Of a DNA stretch of 64,000 bases, positions 22,588 to 32,733 are shown piece after piece. The notes beneath the pieces were generated by a model. It was given only the letters and a program-made list of their open reading frames with translations. It was not told the DNA's origin and did no database searches. The stretch comes from Lucinisca nassula (taxonomy: Eukaryota > Mollusca > Bivalvia > Lucinida > Lucinidae): NCBI GenBank assembly GCA_963580285.1, contig OY757015.1, positions 150,968,082 to 151,032,081 on the forward strand, read 5' to 3'. The position numbers were made by a program, and so were the translations under genes. Position 1 is the first letter of the stretch; each line of letters starts with the position of its first letter.

Positions 22588-22665
22588 CTCCTGACATCAT
22601 CAGACATTATGTAAACAATATGTGGTGGACGGCTATAAATGATACGGTCTTAAGCAATTCGGCAA

Positions 22666-22937
22666 CCATATCATATGTCAGGAGATCAACTGAGAAGTTC
22701 ACCACGAGCCTGTGATTTTTGAAAATGACCCCTAAGTTATGACAACACCTATAATTCTGAAAGGTCTCAGTCAAATCAATTCAGTTTTGAAATGATCAAA
22801 TTTTGTTTTGAAATTAAATGAAATTTTCAATAATTATAGTTTTGACAAAAATTTTAATTTTGTGATCTGGGTACTTTTTATTTTTATGATTATACCATAT
22901 GGAAGTTACCACTATACCATATGGGTGTGTTATACCA
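22666..22937. other. AT-rich spacer
   Basis: No feature other than the short direct repeats CCATATGG near 22899 and 22917. Confidence 0.3.
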
Positions 22938-23166
22938 TTAACCCATTTTGTACCAGAAACCCCAAAATGGGTACCCTGGCAAACAGTGCTGGCGCAGATC
23001 ACATGCCGCAGAATGCTGCATCTGATCAGGGCCTACACTGTTTGCGAAAAGTTCAGCCATTTTCCAAATAGATTTTGAAGAAAATACAACCTGTCATCCC
23101 TAAATTTTGAAATGGACTCCTGCTGTATATAAGGAGGAAGATTCCATTTGGTACAAAAAGGGTTAA
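22938..23166 (+). mobile_element. M2 MITE, complete
   Basis: TTAACCCATTTTGTACCAGA...TTTGGTACAAAAAGGGTTAA. Hairpin CGCAGATCACATGCCGCAG / GCTGCATCTGATCAGGG. It shares its right TTAA with the adjoining M1d. Confidence 0.85.
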
Positions 23167-23375
23167 CCCTTATCTTGCTGTTCAGGACAAGCCCTATCTT
23201 TGCAAAAAGTGTAGATCCAGATCAGATGGCTTCTGAAGAAGCCATCTGATCAGGATCTACACTGTTTGGCATTCAGTTAATGAATTTGTAGCAATAAATT
23301 ACATCAAGTAATTTGATTGGTTGATAGACAGAAATGGGTGTGGCTTACATGAATATTCAGCAAGAGAAAGGTTAA
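23163..23375 (+). mobile_element. M1 MITE copy d
   Basis: TTAACCCTTATCTTGCTG...CAGCAAGAGAAAGGTTAA, full hairpin core, GATTGG and GGGTGTGG boxes retained. Adjoins M2 through one shared TTAA. Confidence 0.85.
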
Positions 23376-23530
23376 TCCGTACCATGCAAAATATATCATT
23401 ATATATGCTACATTCCTCCCCGATTTTCAGCCATCTGCGTTGCAGGATTTCAGTTTTTTACCATGGATTCAAAAGTTGGAAAGAAAACAGCACAGATCCT
23501 GATCAGCTGGCTGAACAGGATTTATACTGT

Positions 23531-26500
23531 TTTCAAAAACGGATTTATTCGGTTTTAGCATCATGAGGGTTAAGAGGATTTATTTGGGTTCAGCATTGTG
23601 AGGGTTAACAGGATTTATTTGGGTTTAGCATGGTGTGGGTTAAGAGGATTTATCTGGGTTCAGCATGGTCAGGGTAAGAGGATTAAATTTATTTGGTTTC
23701 AGCATAGTGAGGGTTAATAGGATTTATTCTGGTTCAGCATCGTGAGGGTTAATAGGATTTATTCTGGTTCAGCATGGTGAGGGTTAAGAGAATTTATTCA
23801 AGTTCAGCATAGTGAGGGTTAATAGGATTTATTCAGGTTCAGCATAGTGAGGGTTAATAGGTTTATTCGGGTCAGCATAGTGAGGGTTAATAGGATTTAT
23901 TCGGGTTCAGCATAGTGAGGGTTAATAGGATTTATTCCGGTCAGCATAGGGAGGGTTAATAGGATTTATTCGGGTTCAGCATAGAGAGGGTTAATAGGAT
24001 TTATTCGGGTTCAGAATGGTGAGGGTTAATAGGATTTATTCGGGTTCAGCATGGTGAGGGTTAATACGATTTATTAGGGTTCAGCATGGTGGGGGTTAAT
24101 AGGATTTATTAGGGTTCAGCATGGTGAGGGTTAAGAGAATTTATTCAAGTTCAGCATAGTGAGGGTTAATAGGATTTATTCGGGTTCAGCATAGTGAGGG
24201 CTAATAGGATTTATTTGGGTCAGCATAGTGAGGGTTAATAGGATTTATTCGGGTTCAGCATAGTGAGGGTTAATAGGATTTATTCCGGTCAGCATAGTGA
24301 GGGTTAATAGGATTTATTCGGGTTCAGCATAGAGAGGGTTAATAGGATTTATTTGGGTTCAGGTTGGTGAGGGTTAACAGGATTTATTCGGGTTCAGCAT
24401 GGTGAGGGTTAATACGATTTATTAGGGTTCAGCATGGTGAGGATTACCGGTAATAGGATTTATTAGGGTTCAGCTTGGTGGGGGTTAATAGGATTTATTA
24501 GGGTTCAGCTTGGTGGGGGTTAATAGGATTTATTAGGGTTCAGCATGGTGCGGGTTAATAGGATTTATTATGGTTCAGCATGGTGGGGGTAAATAGGATT
24601 TATTAGGGTTCAGCATGGTGGGGGTTAATAAGATTAATTAGGGTTCAGCATGGTGCGGGTTAATAGGATTTATTAGGGTTCAGCATGGTGGGGGTTAATA
24701 GGATTTATTAGGGTTCAGCATGGTGCGGGTTTATAGGATTTGTTCAGGTTCAGCATGATGAGGGTTAATAGGATATATTAGGGTTCAGCATGGTGCGGGT
24801 TAATATGATTTATTAGGGTTCAGCATGGTGGGGGTTAATAGGATTTATTCGGGTTCAGAATGGTGAGGGTTAATAGGATTTATTCGGGTTCAGCATGGTG
24901 AGGGTTAATAGGATTTATTAGGGTTCAGCATGGTGAGGGTTACTGGTAATAGGATTTATTAGGGTTCAGCTAGGTGGGGGTTAATAGGATTTATTCGGGT
25001 TCAGCATGGTGGGGGTTAATAGGATTTATTAGGGTTCAGCATGGTGGGGGTTAATAGGATTAATTAGGGTTCAGCATGGTGGGGGTTAATAGGATTTATT
25101 AGGGTTCAGCATGGTGTGGGTTAATAGGATTTATTAGGGTTCAGCATGGTGGGGGTTTAGAGGATTTATTACGGTTCAGCTTGATGGGGGTTAAGAGGAT
25201 TTATTAGGGTTCAGCATGGTGGGGGTTAATAGGATTTATTAGGGTTCAGCATGGTGCGGGTTAATAGGATTTATTCGGGTTCAGCATGGTGAGGGTAAAG
25301 AGGAATTTTTTAGGTCCAGCATGGTGAGAGTTAATAGGATTTATTTGGGTTCAGCATGGTGAGGGTTAATAGGATTTATTAGGGTTCAGCATGGTGAGGG
25401 TTACTGGTAATAGGATTTATTAGGGTTCAGCTAGGTGGGGGTTAATAGGATTTATTCGGGTTCAGCATGGTGGGGGTTAATAGGATTTATTAGGGTTCAG
25501 CATGGTGGGGGTTAATAGGATTAATTAGGGTTCAGCATGGTGGGGGTTAATAGGATTTATTAGGGTTCAGCATGGTGTGGGTTAATAGGATTTATTAGGG
25601 TTCAGCATGGTGGGGGTTTAGAGGATTTATTACGGTTCAGCTTGATGGGGGTTAAGAGGATTTATTAGGGTTCAGCATGGTGGGGGTTGATAGGATTTAT
25701 TAGGGTTCAGCATGGTGCGGGTTAATAGGATTTATTCGGGTTCAGCATGGTGAGGGTAAAGAGGAATTTTTTAGGTCCAGCATGGTGAGAGTTAATAGGA
25801 TTTATTTGGGTTCAGCATGTTGGAGGTTAAGAAGATTTATTCGGGTTCAGCATGGTTGGGGTTAAGAGGATTTATTCGGGTTCAGCATGGTGTGGGTTAA
25901 TAGGATTTATTCGGGTTCAGCATGGTGGGGGTTAAGAGCATTTATTAGGGTTCAGCATGGTGGGGGTTAAGAGGATTTATTCGGGTTCAGCATGGTGGGG
26001 GTTACCGGTAATAGGATTTATTCTGGTTCAGCATGGTGGAGGTTAATAGGATTTATTCTGGTTCAGCTTGGTGGGGTTAATAGGATTTATTAGGGTTCAG
26101 CATGGTGGGGGTTAATAGGATTTATTAGGGTTCAGCATGGTGGGGGTTAATAGGATTTATTAGGGTTCAGCATGGTGGGGGTTAATAGGATTTATTCGGG
26201 TTCAGAATGGTGAGGGTTAATAGGATTTATTCGGGTTCAGCATGGTGAGGGTTAATAGGATTTATTAGGGTTCAGCATGGTGAAGGTTACCAGTAATAGG
26301 ATTTATTAGGGTTCAGCATGGTGGGGGTTAATAGGATTTATTCGGGTTCAGCATGGTGAGGGTTAATAGGATTTATTAGGGTTCAGCATGGTAAGTGTTA
26401 CTGGTAACAGGATTTATTAGGGTTCAGCATGGTGGGGGTTAAGATGATTTATTAGAGTTCAGCATGGTTGGGGTTAATAGGATTTATTCGGGGTCAGCAT

Positions 26501-28114
26501 GGTTGGGGTTAAGAGGATTTATTAGGGTTCAGCATGGTGAGGGTTAAGAGGATTTATTAGGGTTCAGCATGGTTGGGGTTAATTTGATTTATTCGGGTTC
26601 AGAATGGTGGGGGTTAATAGTATTTATTAGGGTTCAGCATGGTGAGGGTAAATAGGATTTGTTCAGGTTCAGCATGATGAGGGTTAATAGGATTTATTAG
26701 GGTTCAGCATGGTGCGGGTTAATAGGATTTATTCGGGTTCAGCATGGTGAGGGTAAAGAGGAATTATTTAGGTCCAGCAAGGAGAGGGTTTATAGGATTT
26801 ATTCGGGTTCAGCATGTTGGAGGTTAAGAGGATTTATTCGGGTTCAGCATGGTTGGGGATAAGAGGATTTATTAGGGTTCAGCATCTAGTGGGTTAATAG
26901 GATTTATTTGGGTTCAGCATGGTGGGGGTTAAGAGGATTTATTAGGGTTCAGCATGGTTGGGGTTAACAGGATTTATTCGGGTTCAGCATGGTTGGGGTT
27001 AAGAGGATTTATTAGGGTTCAGCATGGTGAGGGTTAAGAGGATTTATTAGGGTTCAGCATAGTTGGGGTTAATTTGATTTATTCGGGTTCAGAATGGTGC
27101 GGGTTAATAGGATTTATTAGGGTTCATCATGGTGGGATTAAGAGGATTTATTAGGGTTCAGCATGGTTGGGGTTAATTTGATTTATTCGGGTTCAGAATG
27201 GTGGGGGGTTAATAGGATTTATTCGGGTTCAGCATGGTGGGGGTTAAGAGGATTTATTACGGTTCAGCATGGTGGGGGTTAAGAGGATTTATTAGGGTTC
27301 AGCATGGTGGGGGTTAATAGAATTTATTTGGGTTCAGCATGGTGGGGGTTAAGAGGATTTATTAGGGTTCAGCATGGTGGGGGTTAATTTGCTTTATTCG
27401 GGTTCAGAATGGTGAGGGTTAATAGGATTTGTTCGGGTTCAGCATGTTGGGCTTTAAGAGGATTTATTAGGGTTCAGCAGGGTTGGGGTTAAGAGGATTT
27501 ATTTGGGTTCAGCATGGTGGGGGTTAATTTGATTTATTCGGGTTCAGCACTGTGGGGGTTAATAGGATTTATTAGGATTCAGCATTGTCGGGGTTATTAT
27601 TTGGGTTCAACATGGTGAGGGTTAAGAAGATTTATTTGGGTTCAGCATAGGGAGGGTTAAAAGGATTAATTTGGGTTCAGCATGGTGAGGGTTAAGATGA
27701 TTTATTTGGGTTCAGCATGGTGAGGGTTAAGAGGATTTATTTTGGTTCAGCATGGTGAGGGTTAAGAGGATTTATTTTGGTACAGCATAGGGAGGGTTAA
27801 GAGAATTTATTTTGGTTCAGCATGGTGAGGGTTAAGAGGATTTATTTTGGTTCAGCATGGTGAGGGTTAACAGGATTTATTTGGGTTCAGCAGTGAGGGT
27901 TAAGAGGATTTATTTTGGTTCAGCATGGTGAGGGTTAAGAGGATTTATTTTGGTTCAGCATGGTGAGGGTTAATAGGATTTATTTGGGTTCAGCATAGTG
28001 AGGGTTAAGAGGATTTATTTAGGTTCAGCATAGTGAGGGTTAAGAGGATTTATTTGGGTTCAGCATGGTGAGGGTTAAGAGGATTTATTTGGGTTCAGCA
28101 TAGTGAGGGTTAAG
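23531..28114 (+). repeat. 35-bp minisatellite, ~130 copies
   Basis: Consensus unit of 35 bp: GGATTTATTAGGGTTCAGC followed by ATGGTGGGGGTTAATA. Variants include units lengthened by a TTAC(C/T)GGTAA insert near 24442, 24942, 25403, 26003 and 26292, and TTGGTTCAGC units toward the right end. The left edge blends into a decayed MITE (23492-23573). G runs and TTAGGG/GGGTTA words make it telomere-like and G-quadruplex-capable, but it is not a TTAGGG array. No open frame spans it. Confidence 0.95.
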
Positions 28115-28589
28115 ATTCAAACATTGTCCTCATAAAATCTGAAGTGTTTCTATAGTCTTTGGAAATAGACTTCTACAATATATCTTCCAAACCATATTTA
28201 TCTCATGCAATATTATTGCAATCTGTATTGGATAACTTAACTTAATCTTGCCGATGATTAATTTTTCAAGTCAGAAGCCATGTAAAATAGACATTATGTA
28301 CACACCAGAAAGCATTTAAATGTCAAAGATTGCACCAATACATCAATCCTGTCTGCTCTAATCAAACAGAAGCTACAGATGAACTAACAAATGATATCTA
28401 CATCACAAAAATTCCAGGAGAAAAAAAAAAAAGTTGCTCTTGGGCAGGAATATAAAAAAATAGAACTGTCAGATGATCTGACTATAGCTCAGCTAGAGCG
28501 CTATCAGAAAAGAAAAACACAAGAAATAGCATAGCGCTATCAGAAAAGAAAAATACAAGAAAAATATGTTTTCAGCTTTCAGCCTCTAA
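28115..28589. other. Unclassified; contains a short tandem duplication
   Basis: No gene seen. At about 28497-28565 the segment AGCGCTATCAGAAAAGAAAA is present twice in a row. The rest is AT-rich. Confidence 0.4.
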
Positions 28590-29391
28590 TTAAATTTTTC
28601 AATGTTCATAGGGCAATAACTCCAAAAGTAGGCAATCCAGAGTCATGGTTCATGCGCTCTGCACATCGTATTATAGTGCTTTACATTTGTGTGAAGTTTC
28701 ATGAAAATACCTCAAACGTTATTTGAGTTATGGAGCGGACAAAGTTAACATTGCCATTTTTTCAATGTTCAAAGGGCAATAACTCCAAAAGTAGGCAATC
28801 CAGAGTCATGGTTCATGCACTCTGCACAGCGTCTCATAGTGCTTTACATTTGTGTGAAGTTTCATGCAAATATCTCGAACGTTTTTTGAGTTATCATGAA
28901 TAACGGAATTTTTTCAATGTTCAAAGGGCATTAACTTCAATAGTAGGCAATCCAGAGTTATGGTTCATGTGCTCTGCACATTGTCTGATGGAGCTATACA
29001 TTTCTGTGAAGTTTCATTAAAATACCTCAAACCGTTTTTGAGTTACGATGAATAACAGAATTACGGAAGTAAGGAATTACAGAATCACAGGACAATTTTT
29101 TTTTTTTGGGGGGGGGGGTTATTTTACGGCCCTTTCAAGATTATTTCACTCATATCGAGCCAATCCTCAATCAGAGAAGGGCGAAAACCGGAGTACCCGG
29201 AGAAAAACCACCTGACCTTCCGTTGCAGAACTTGGCGTCTCACAGGTGACCCGAGCGAGGCTCGAACCACAGCGGTGAGAGACCTAATGATCAAGAGTCA
29301 GTGCTCTTAACCACTAGGCCACGGAGGCCCAAAATCACAGGACAAGGCAAATCCAATATAGCCCCCCACTTTTTCAAAGCGGGGCTATAAA
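28590..29391 (+). repeat. T2 tandem-core repeat, second copy
   Basis: About three units with AAGGGCAATAACTCCAAAAG, CATGCGCTCTGCACATCG and GTGTGAAGTTTCATGAAAAT, then the pre-tail and tail AAATCCAATATAGCCCCC / GCGGGGCTATAAA. A SINE-F interrupts the pre-tail. Confidence 0.8.
29096..29332 (-). mobile_element. SINE-F with 13-bp TSD, inside T2
   Basis: On the minus strand: GGCCTAGTGGTTAAGAGCA (A-box region), TGGTTCGAGCCTCGCTC (B-box), TGCAACGGAAGGTCAGG; a G/T homopolymer lies at its plus-strand start. Perfect repeats AATCACAGGACAA at 29083-29095 and 29333-29345. Confidence 0.9.
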
Positions 29392-29446
29392 AACAAAAAC
29401 TAACCCTATTTGCTTCATATAGTTGTTAAACTAATATGGTTCCTAC

Positions 29447-29617
29447 GGGCTTCCATGCCCTAACGAGTTACTGAGCACTGAATCTTAATCATTAGGTCTC
29501 TCACTACTGGGGTTCGAATATCGCTCTGGTCACAGGTGAGAGCCCAAGTTCTGCAATTGAAGGTCACATGACTTTTCTCTGGGTCTCCAGAGCATGTGCA
29601 CCCAGTCAAGAGTCAGT
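29447..29617 (+). mobile_element. SINE-F, diverged
   Basis: Order matches SINE-F: GGGCTTCCATGCCCTAACG, TTAGGTCTCTCACTACTGG, GGTTCGAATATCGCTCTGG, CAATTGAAGGTCACATGAC. TSD not found. Confidence 0.65.
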
Positions 29618-29738
29618 TCAGCAGAATCACTGGTGCAGTCTGATCATTCTATGAATGCCCCTTGATCCGAAGTTTTCAAGCAGGCTGAGACAGTTGAAAT
29701 TTATAATAACGGAGTGGGAACACAGACTGATTTGAGTC

Positions 29739-29951
29739 TTAACCCTTATCTTGCTGTTCACAACAACCCCTATCTTTGGAAACAGTGTAGATCCAGATCA
29801 GATGGCTTCTGAAGAAGCCATCTGATCAGGATCTACACTGTTTGACATTCAATTTATGAATTTGTAGGAATAAATAACATCAAGTAATCTGATTGGTTCA
29901 AAGTCAGAAATGGGTGTGGCTAATCTGAATATTCAGCAAGAGAAGGGTTAA
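29739..29951 (+). mobile_element. M1 MITE copy e
   Basis: TTAACCCTTATCTTGCTG...CAGCAAGAGAAGGGTTAA, full hairpin core and GATTGG / GGGTGTGG boxes. Confidence 0.85.
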
Positions 29952-30124
29952 GGGGAATGGATACACCTGGCCGATTTTATCCGTCATTTTTCAAAGGGAG
30001 ACAATTTTCGGGACTTCCTGTTCAGATTTCTATAAACTCTGGCAGAAGATGATTTGATGTTATCCATCCTGCAGTGAAATGAAAGCTCTAGGCAATGTTA
30101 TGTGCTAACATCAGCATTACATGA

Positions 30125-30329
30125 TTAACTGTTTTTGTACCAAATGGAATCTTCCAGCAGGAGTCCATTTCAAAATTTAGGGGTGTCAGGTTGTATTTTC
30201 TTCAAAATCTATTTGAAAACTTGCTGAACATTTTGCAAACAGTGTAGGCCCTGATCAGACCCCACGTTCTGCAGCGTGTGATCTGGGCGCCTGCACTGGT
30301 TTTGGGATTTCTGGTACTCAATGGATTAA
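30125..30329 (-). mobile_element. M2 MITE
   Basis: TTAACTGTTTTTGTACCAAA...GGTACTCAATGGATTAA, hairpin CTGATCAGACCCCACG / GCGTGTGATCTGGGC. More decayed than the copy at 22938. Confidence 0.7.
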
Positions 30330-30683
30330 GTGGTATCATACTGTTATGTTTGGCTTTTCAAAACATTTGATTCCTTAATTGGCTTTTATGCTTCAATCAC
30401 AAAGCTGAGCTAATAAATAGGACACAGCTTTCCTGGGCCATTGAACCAAGATTACTTGACAATTCCATACAACTGAAAATCAGACTTGAAGTTTCATTTG
30501 AATTGTCTGCTGGAAGACGATTCACAGGAACCGTCAAGCCCAATTTTCTCTGAAAAATAAGAGAAAAAAATGTCTTTAAGGGTTTATTTGTTGAGTTTGT
30601 TTCATTCCATGTAATAGCTACATGTCAAAGCTATCAGAGACAGCACAATGAATGATGCAATTGCTACACAAACTCCTAGAGCA
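30330..30683. other. Nothing recognised
   Basis: Unique-looking AT-rich sequence before the T4 head. Confidence 0.35.
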
Positions 30684-31924
30684 AACAAGAGGGCCATGAT
30701 GGCCCTGGATCGCTCACCTGATCCATAGGGTATCAAGTGGGCCCCTGGGAGAGCCATTATTGGCCCAGGCTATAATATGAAATCGGGCCAAAGGGCTAGG
30801 AGGAGATGTTGCTTAAAGGTTTTTCTATTTTTAGCTCTGGTGGCCATTTTGTTCAGCGGAGTGGAACCATTTTAGCAATTTTGGTAGAGGGTCATCCAAG
30901 GAACATTTCTGTGAAATTATTTTGAAATCAGACCAAAGGGCTAGGAGGAGATGTCGTTTAAAGGTTTTTCTATTTTTAGCAATGGCGGCCATTTTGTTCT
31001 GCGGAGTGGAACCATTTTAGCAATTTTGGTAGAGGGTCATCCAAGGAACATTTCTGTGAAATTATTTTGAAATCGGGCCAAAGGGCTAGGAGGAGATGTC
31101 GTTTAAAGGTTTTTCTATTTTTAGCTCTGGTGGCCATTTTGTTCTGCGGAGCGGAACCATTTAAACAATTTTGGTAGAGGGTCATCCAAGGAACATTTCT
31201 GTGAAATAATTTTGAAATCGGACCAAAGGGCTAGGAGGAGATGTCGTTTAAAGGTTTTTCTATTTTTAGCTCTGGCGGCCATTTTGTTCAGCGGAGCGTA
31301 ACCTTTTTAGCAATTTCGGTAGAGGGTCATCCAAGAAACATTTCAGTGAAATTATTTTGAAATAGGGCCAAAGGGCTAGGAGGAGATGTCGTTTAAAGGT
31401 TTTTCTATTTTTAGCTCTGGCGGCCATTTTGTTCAGCAGAGCGGAACCATTTTAGCAATTTCTGTAAAGGGTCATCCAAGGAACATTTCTGTGAAATTAT
31501 TTTGAAATCGGGCCAAAGGGCTAGGAGGAGATGTCGTTTAAAGGTTTTTCTATTTTTAGCTCTGGCGGCCATTTTGTTCAGCGGAGCGGAACCATTTTAG
31601 CAATTTTGGTAGAGGGTCATCCAAGGAACATTTCTGTGAAATTATTTTGAAATCGGGCCAAAGGGCTAGGAGGAGATGTCGTTTAAAGGTTTTTCTATTT
31701 TTAGCTCTGGTGGCCATTTTGTTCTGCGGAGCGGAACCATTTTAGCAATTTTGGTAGAGGGTCACCCAAGGAACATTTCTATGAAAGTATTTTGAAATCC
31801 GTTCACTGGTTTAGGAGGAGATGTCATTTAAGTGAATTGTTGTCGACGCACGACGCACGACGGACGCCGGACAAAAGGCGATCACAATAGCTCACCTTGA
31901 GCACTTCGTGCTCAGGTGAGCTAA
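30684..31924 (+). mobile_element. T4 tandem-core element with head and tail hairpins
   Basis: Head AACAAGAGGGCCATGATGGC folds (AGGGCCA/TGGCCCT) and is followed by CGCTCACCTGATCC. About seven units of 148 bp carry AAAGGGCTAGGAGGAGATGT, TTTTTAGCTCTGGCGGCC and TCCAAGGAACATTTCTGTG. The tail has GACGCACGACGCACGACGG, AAAGGCGATCACAATAGC and the hairpin AGCTCACCTTGAGCAC / GTGCTCAGGTGAGCT, ending GAGCTAA. GCTCACCTGA at the head is the inverse of TCAGGTGAGC at the tail. This fits the non-autonomous Helentron/DINE plan (inference). Confidence 0.8.
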
Positions 31925-32287
31925 AAACATGCTGATTTTTAAAATAATTTTCTTATGAATGAGGTTTGTCAATCTGCAGTGTCTGATCAGGGCACCAGGA
32001 TGGTGAGTAGGTGTATGAAGTTTCATGAGGGTAGGTCAAATACTTTTAAATTTATAGCCAAGGTTAAGCTTTTTTCAGAATGACAACGACAACTCAAAAC
32101 GCCAGAGTGATGACAATAGCTTGAAAGTTTTATTTCGAAAAACAGACCGGCTAAAAAATGCCAACACTTGTTGGCCATTTAAAATTTAAAATTCCATGCT
32201 CAAGTAAGTTGAACATGGAAAAAGTTATATAACCTCAGAGCCAGAGGTCAAGATTGAAAGTAACTCAAAAGCAAATACAGTGACACT
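31925..32287. other. Degraded repeat-like spacer
   Basis: Contains GTGTCTGATCAGGGCAC (MITE-like) and GAAGTTTCATGAGGGTAGG (T-core-like). No boundary can be drawn. Confidence 0.35.
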
Positions 32288-32433
32288 TTAACCCATTCTG
32301 TACCAGAAACCCCTAAAGGGGTACCTTGGCAAATAGTGCAGGACAAGATCAGATGCCTTCAGGAGCAGTCTGATCTGGATCTGCACTGTTTGCTCAGGCC
32401 TCTCTGTCCCTATACTTAGGATAATTATGGTAA
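32288..32433. mobile_element. Chimeric MITE: M2/M4 left end, M5 right end
   Basis: Left end TTAACCCATTCTGTACCAGA then CCCCTAAAGGGGTACC belongs to M2/M4. The right end CTGTCCCTATACTTAGGATA then ATTATGGTA belongs to M5. The switch lies inside the hairpin core between GATCAGATGCCT and AGCAGTCTGATCTGG. Confidence 0.7.
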
Positions 32434-32733
32434 TTTATGCATGTGTCACTGTACTTCTAAAGCCTTGATGTGGGAGCCAGGTCTCATAGCAGTGCAGGTA
32501 CAGTGGTTGGCATTTTTACAAAATTAAACAATGAACATTGCTGAAAGTACCGGTAGTAGCAGGATGGGTGACCTGATACTTGACATCATGGATGGCAACA
32601 GAATACAGTGGTGCAAAAGTTATGCCCTGGGGCATGACTGTGTGTCACCATAGGTCAAAACGTAGGATTTTAGGTCCTTTTTTTTTATTGTCACACAACT
32701 TCTCCTAGGTTTTTTGAGGGTTCAGAGGTAATA
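32434..32733. other. Nothing recognised
   Basis: Spacer of about 300 bp with no coding or repeat signal I can name. Confidence 0.3.

Larger units (their letters stand above)
21230..22665 (+). pseudogene. Tc1-like transposase relic B, interrupted twice
   Basis: VNGNLNAQ and INQILAPEVI at about 21262-21325 match the region before the second catalytic motif. After an inserted TIR element, LDNDRLHTAR follows at 22212. Then come PDLNP-like and IEQIWDELGR at 22272-22320 with a 1-nt frameshift, and after the M1c insertion IRHYVNNMWW at about 22600. The order matches a Tc1 transposase C-terminal half. Non-functional. Confidence 0.65.

Noticed and set aside
23531..28114. CRISPR-like array
   Set aside because: Units are contiguous 35-bp repeats with no unique spacers; it is a eukaryotic minisatellite.
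23531..28114. Telomere or interstitial telomere array
   Set aside because: TTAGGG words occur once or twice per 35 bp and are not in tandem.
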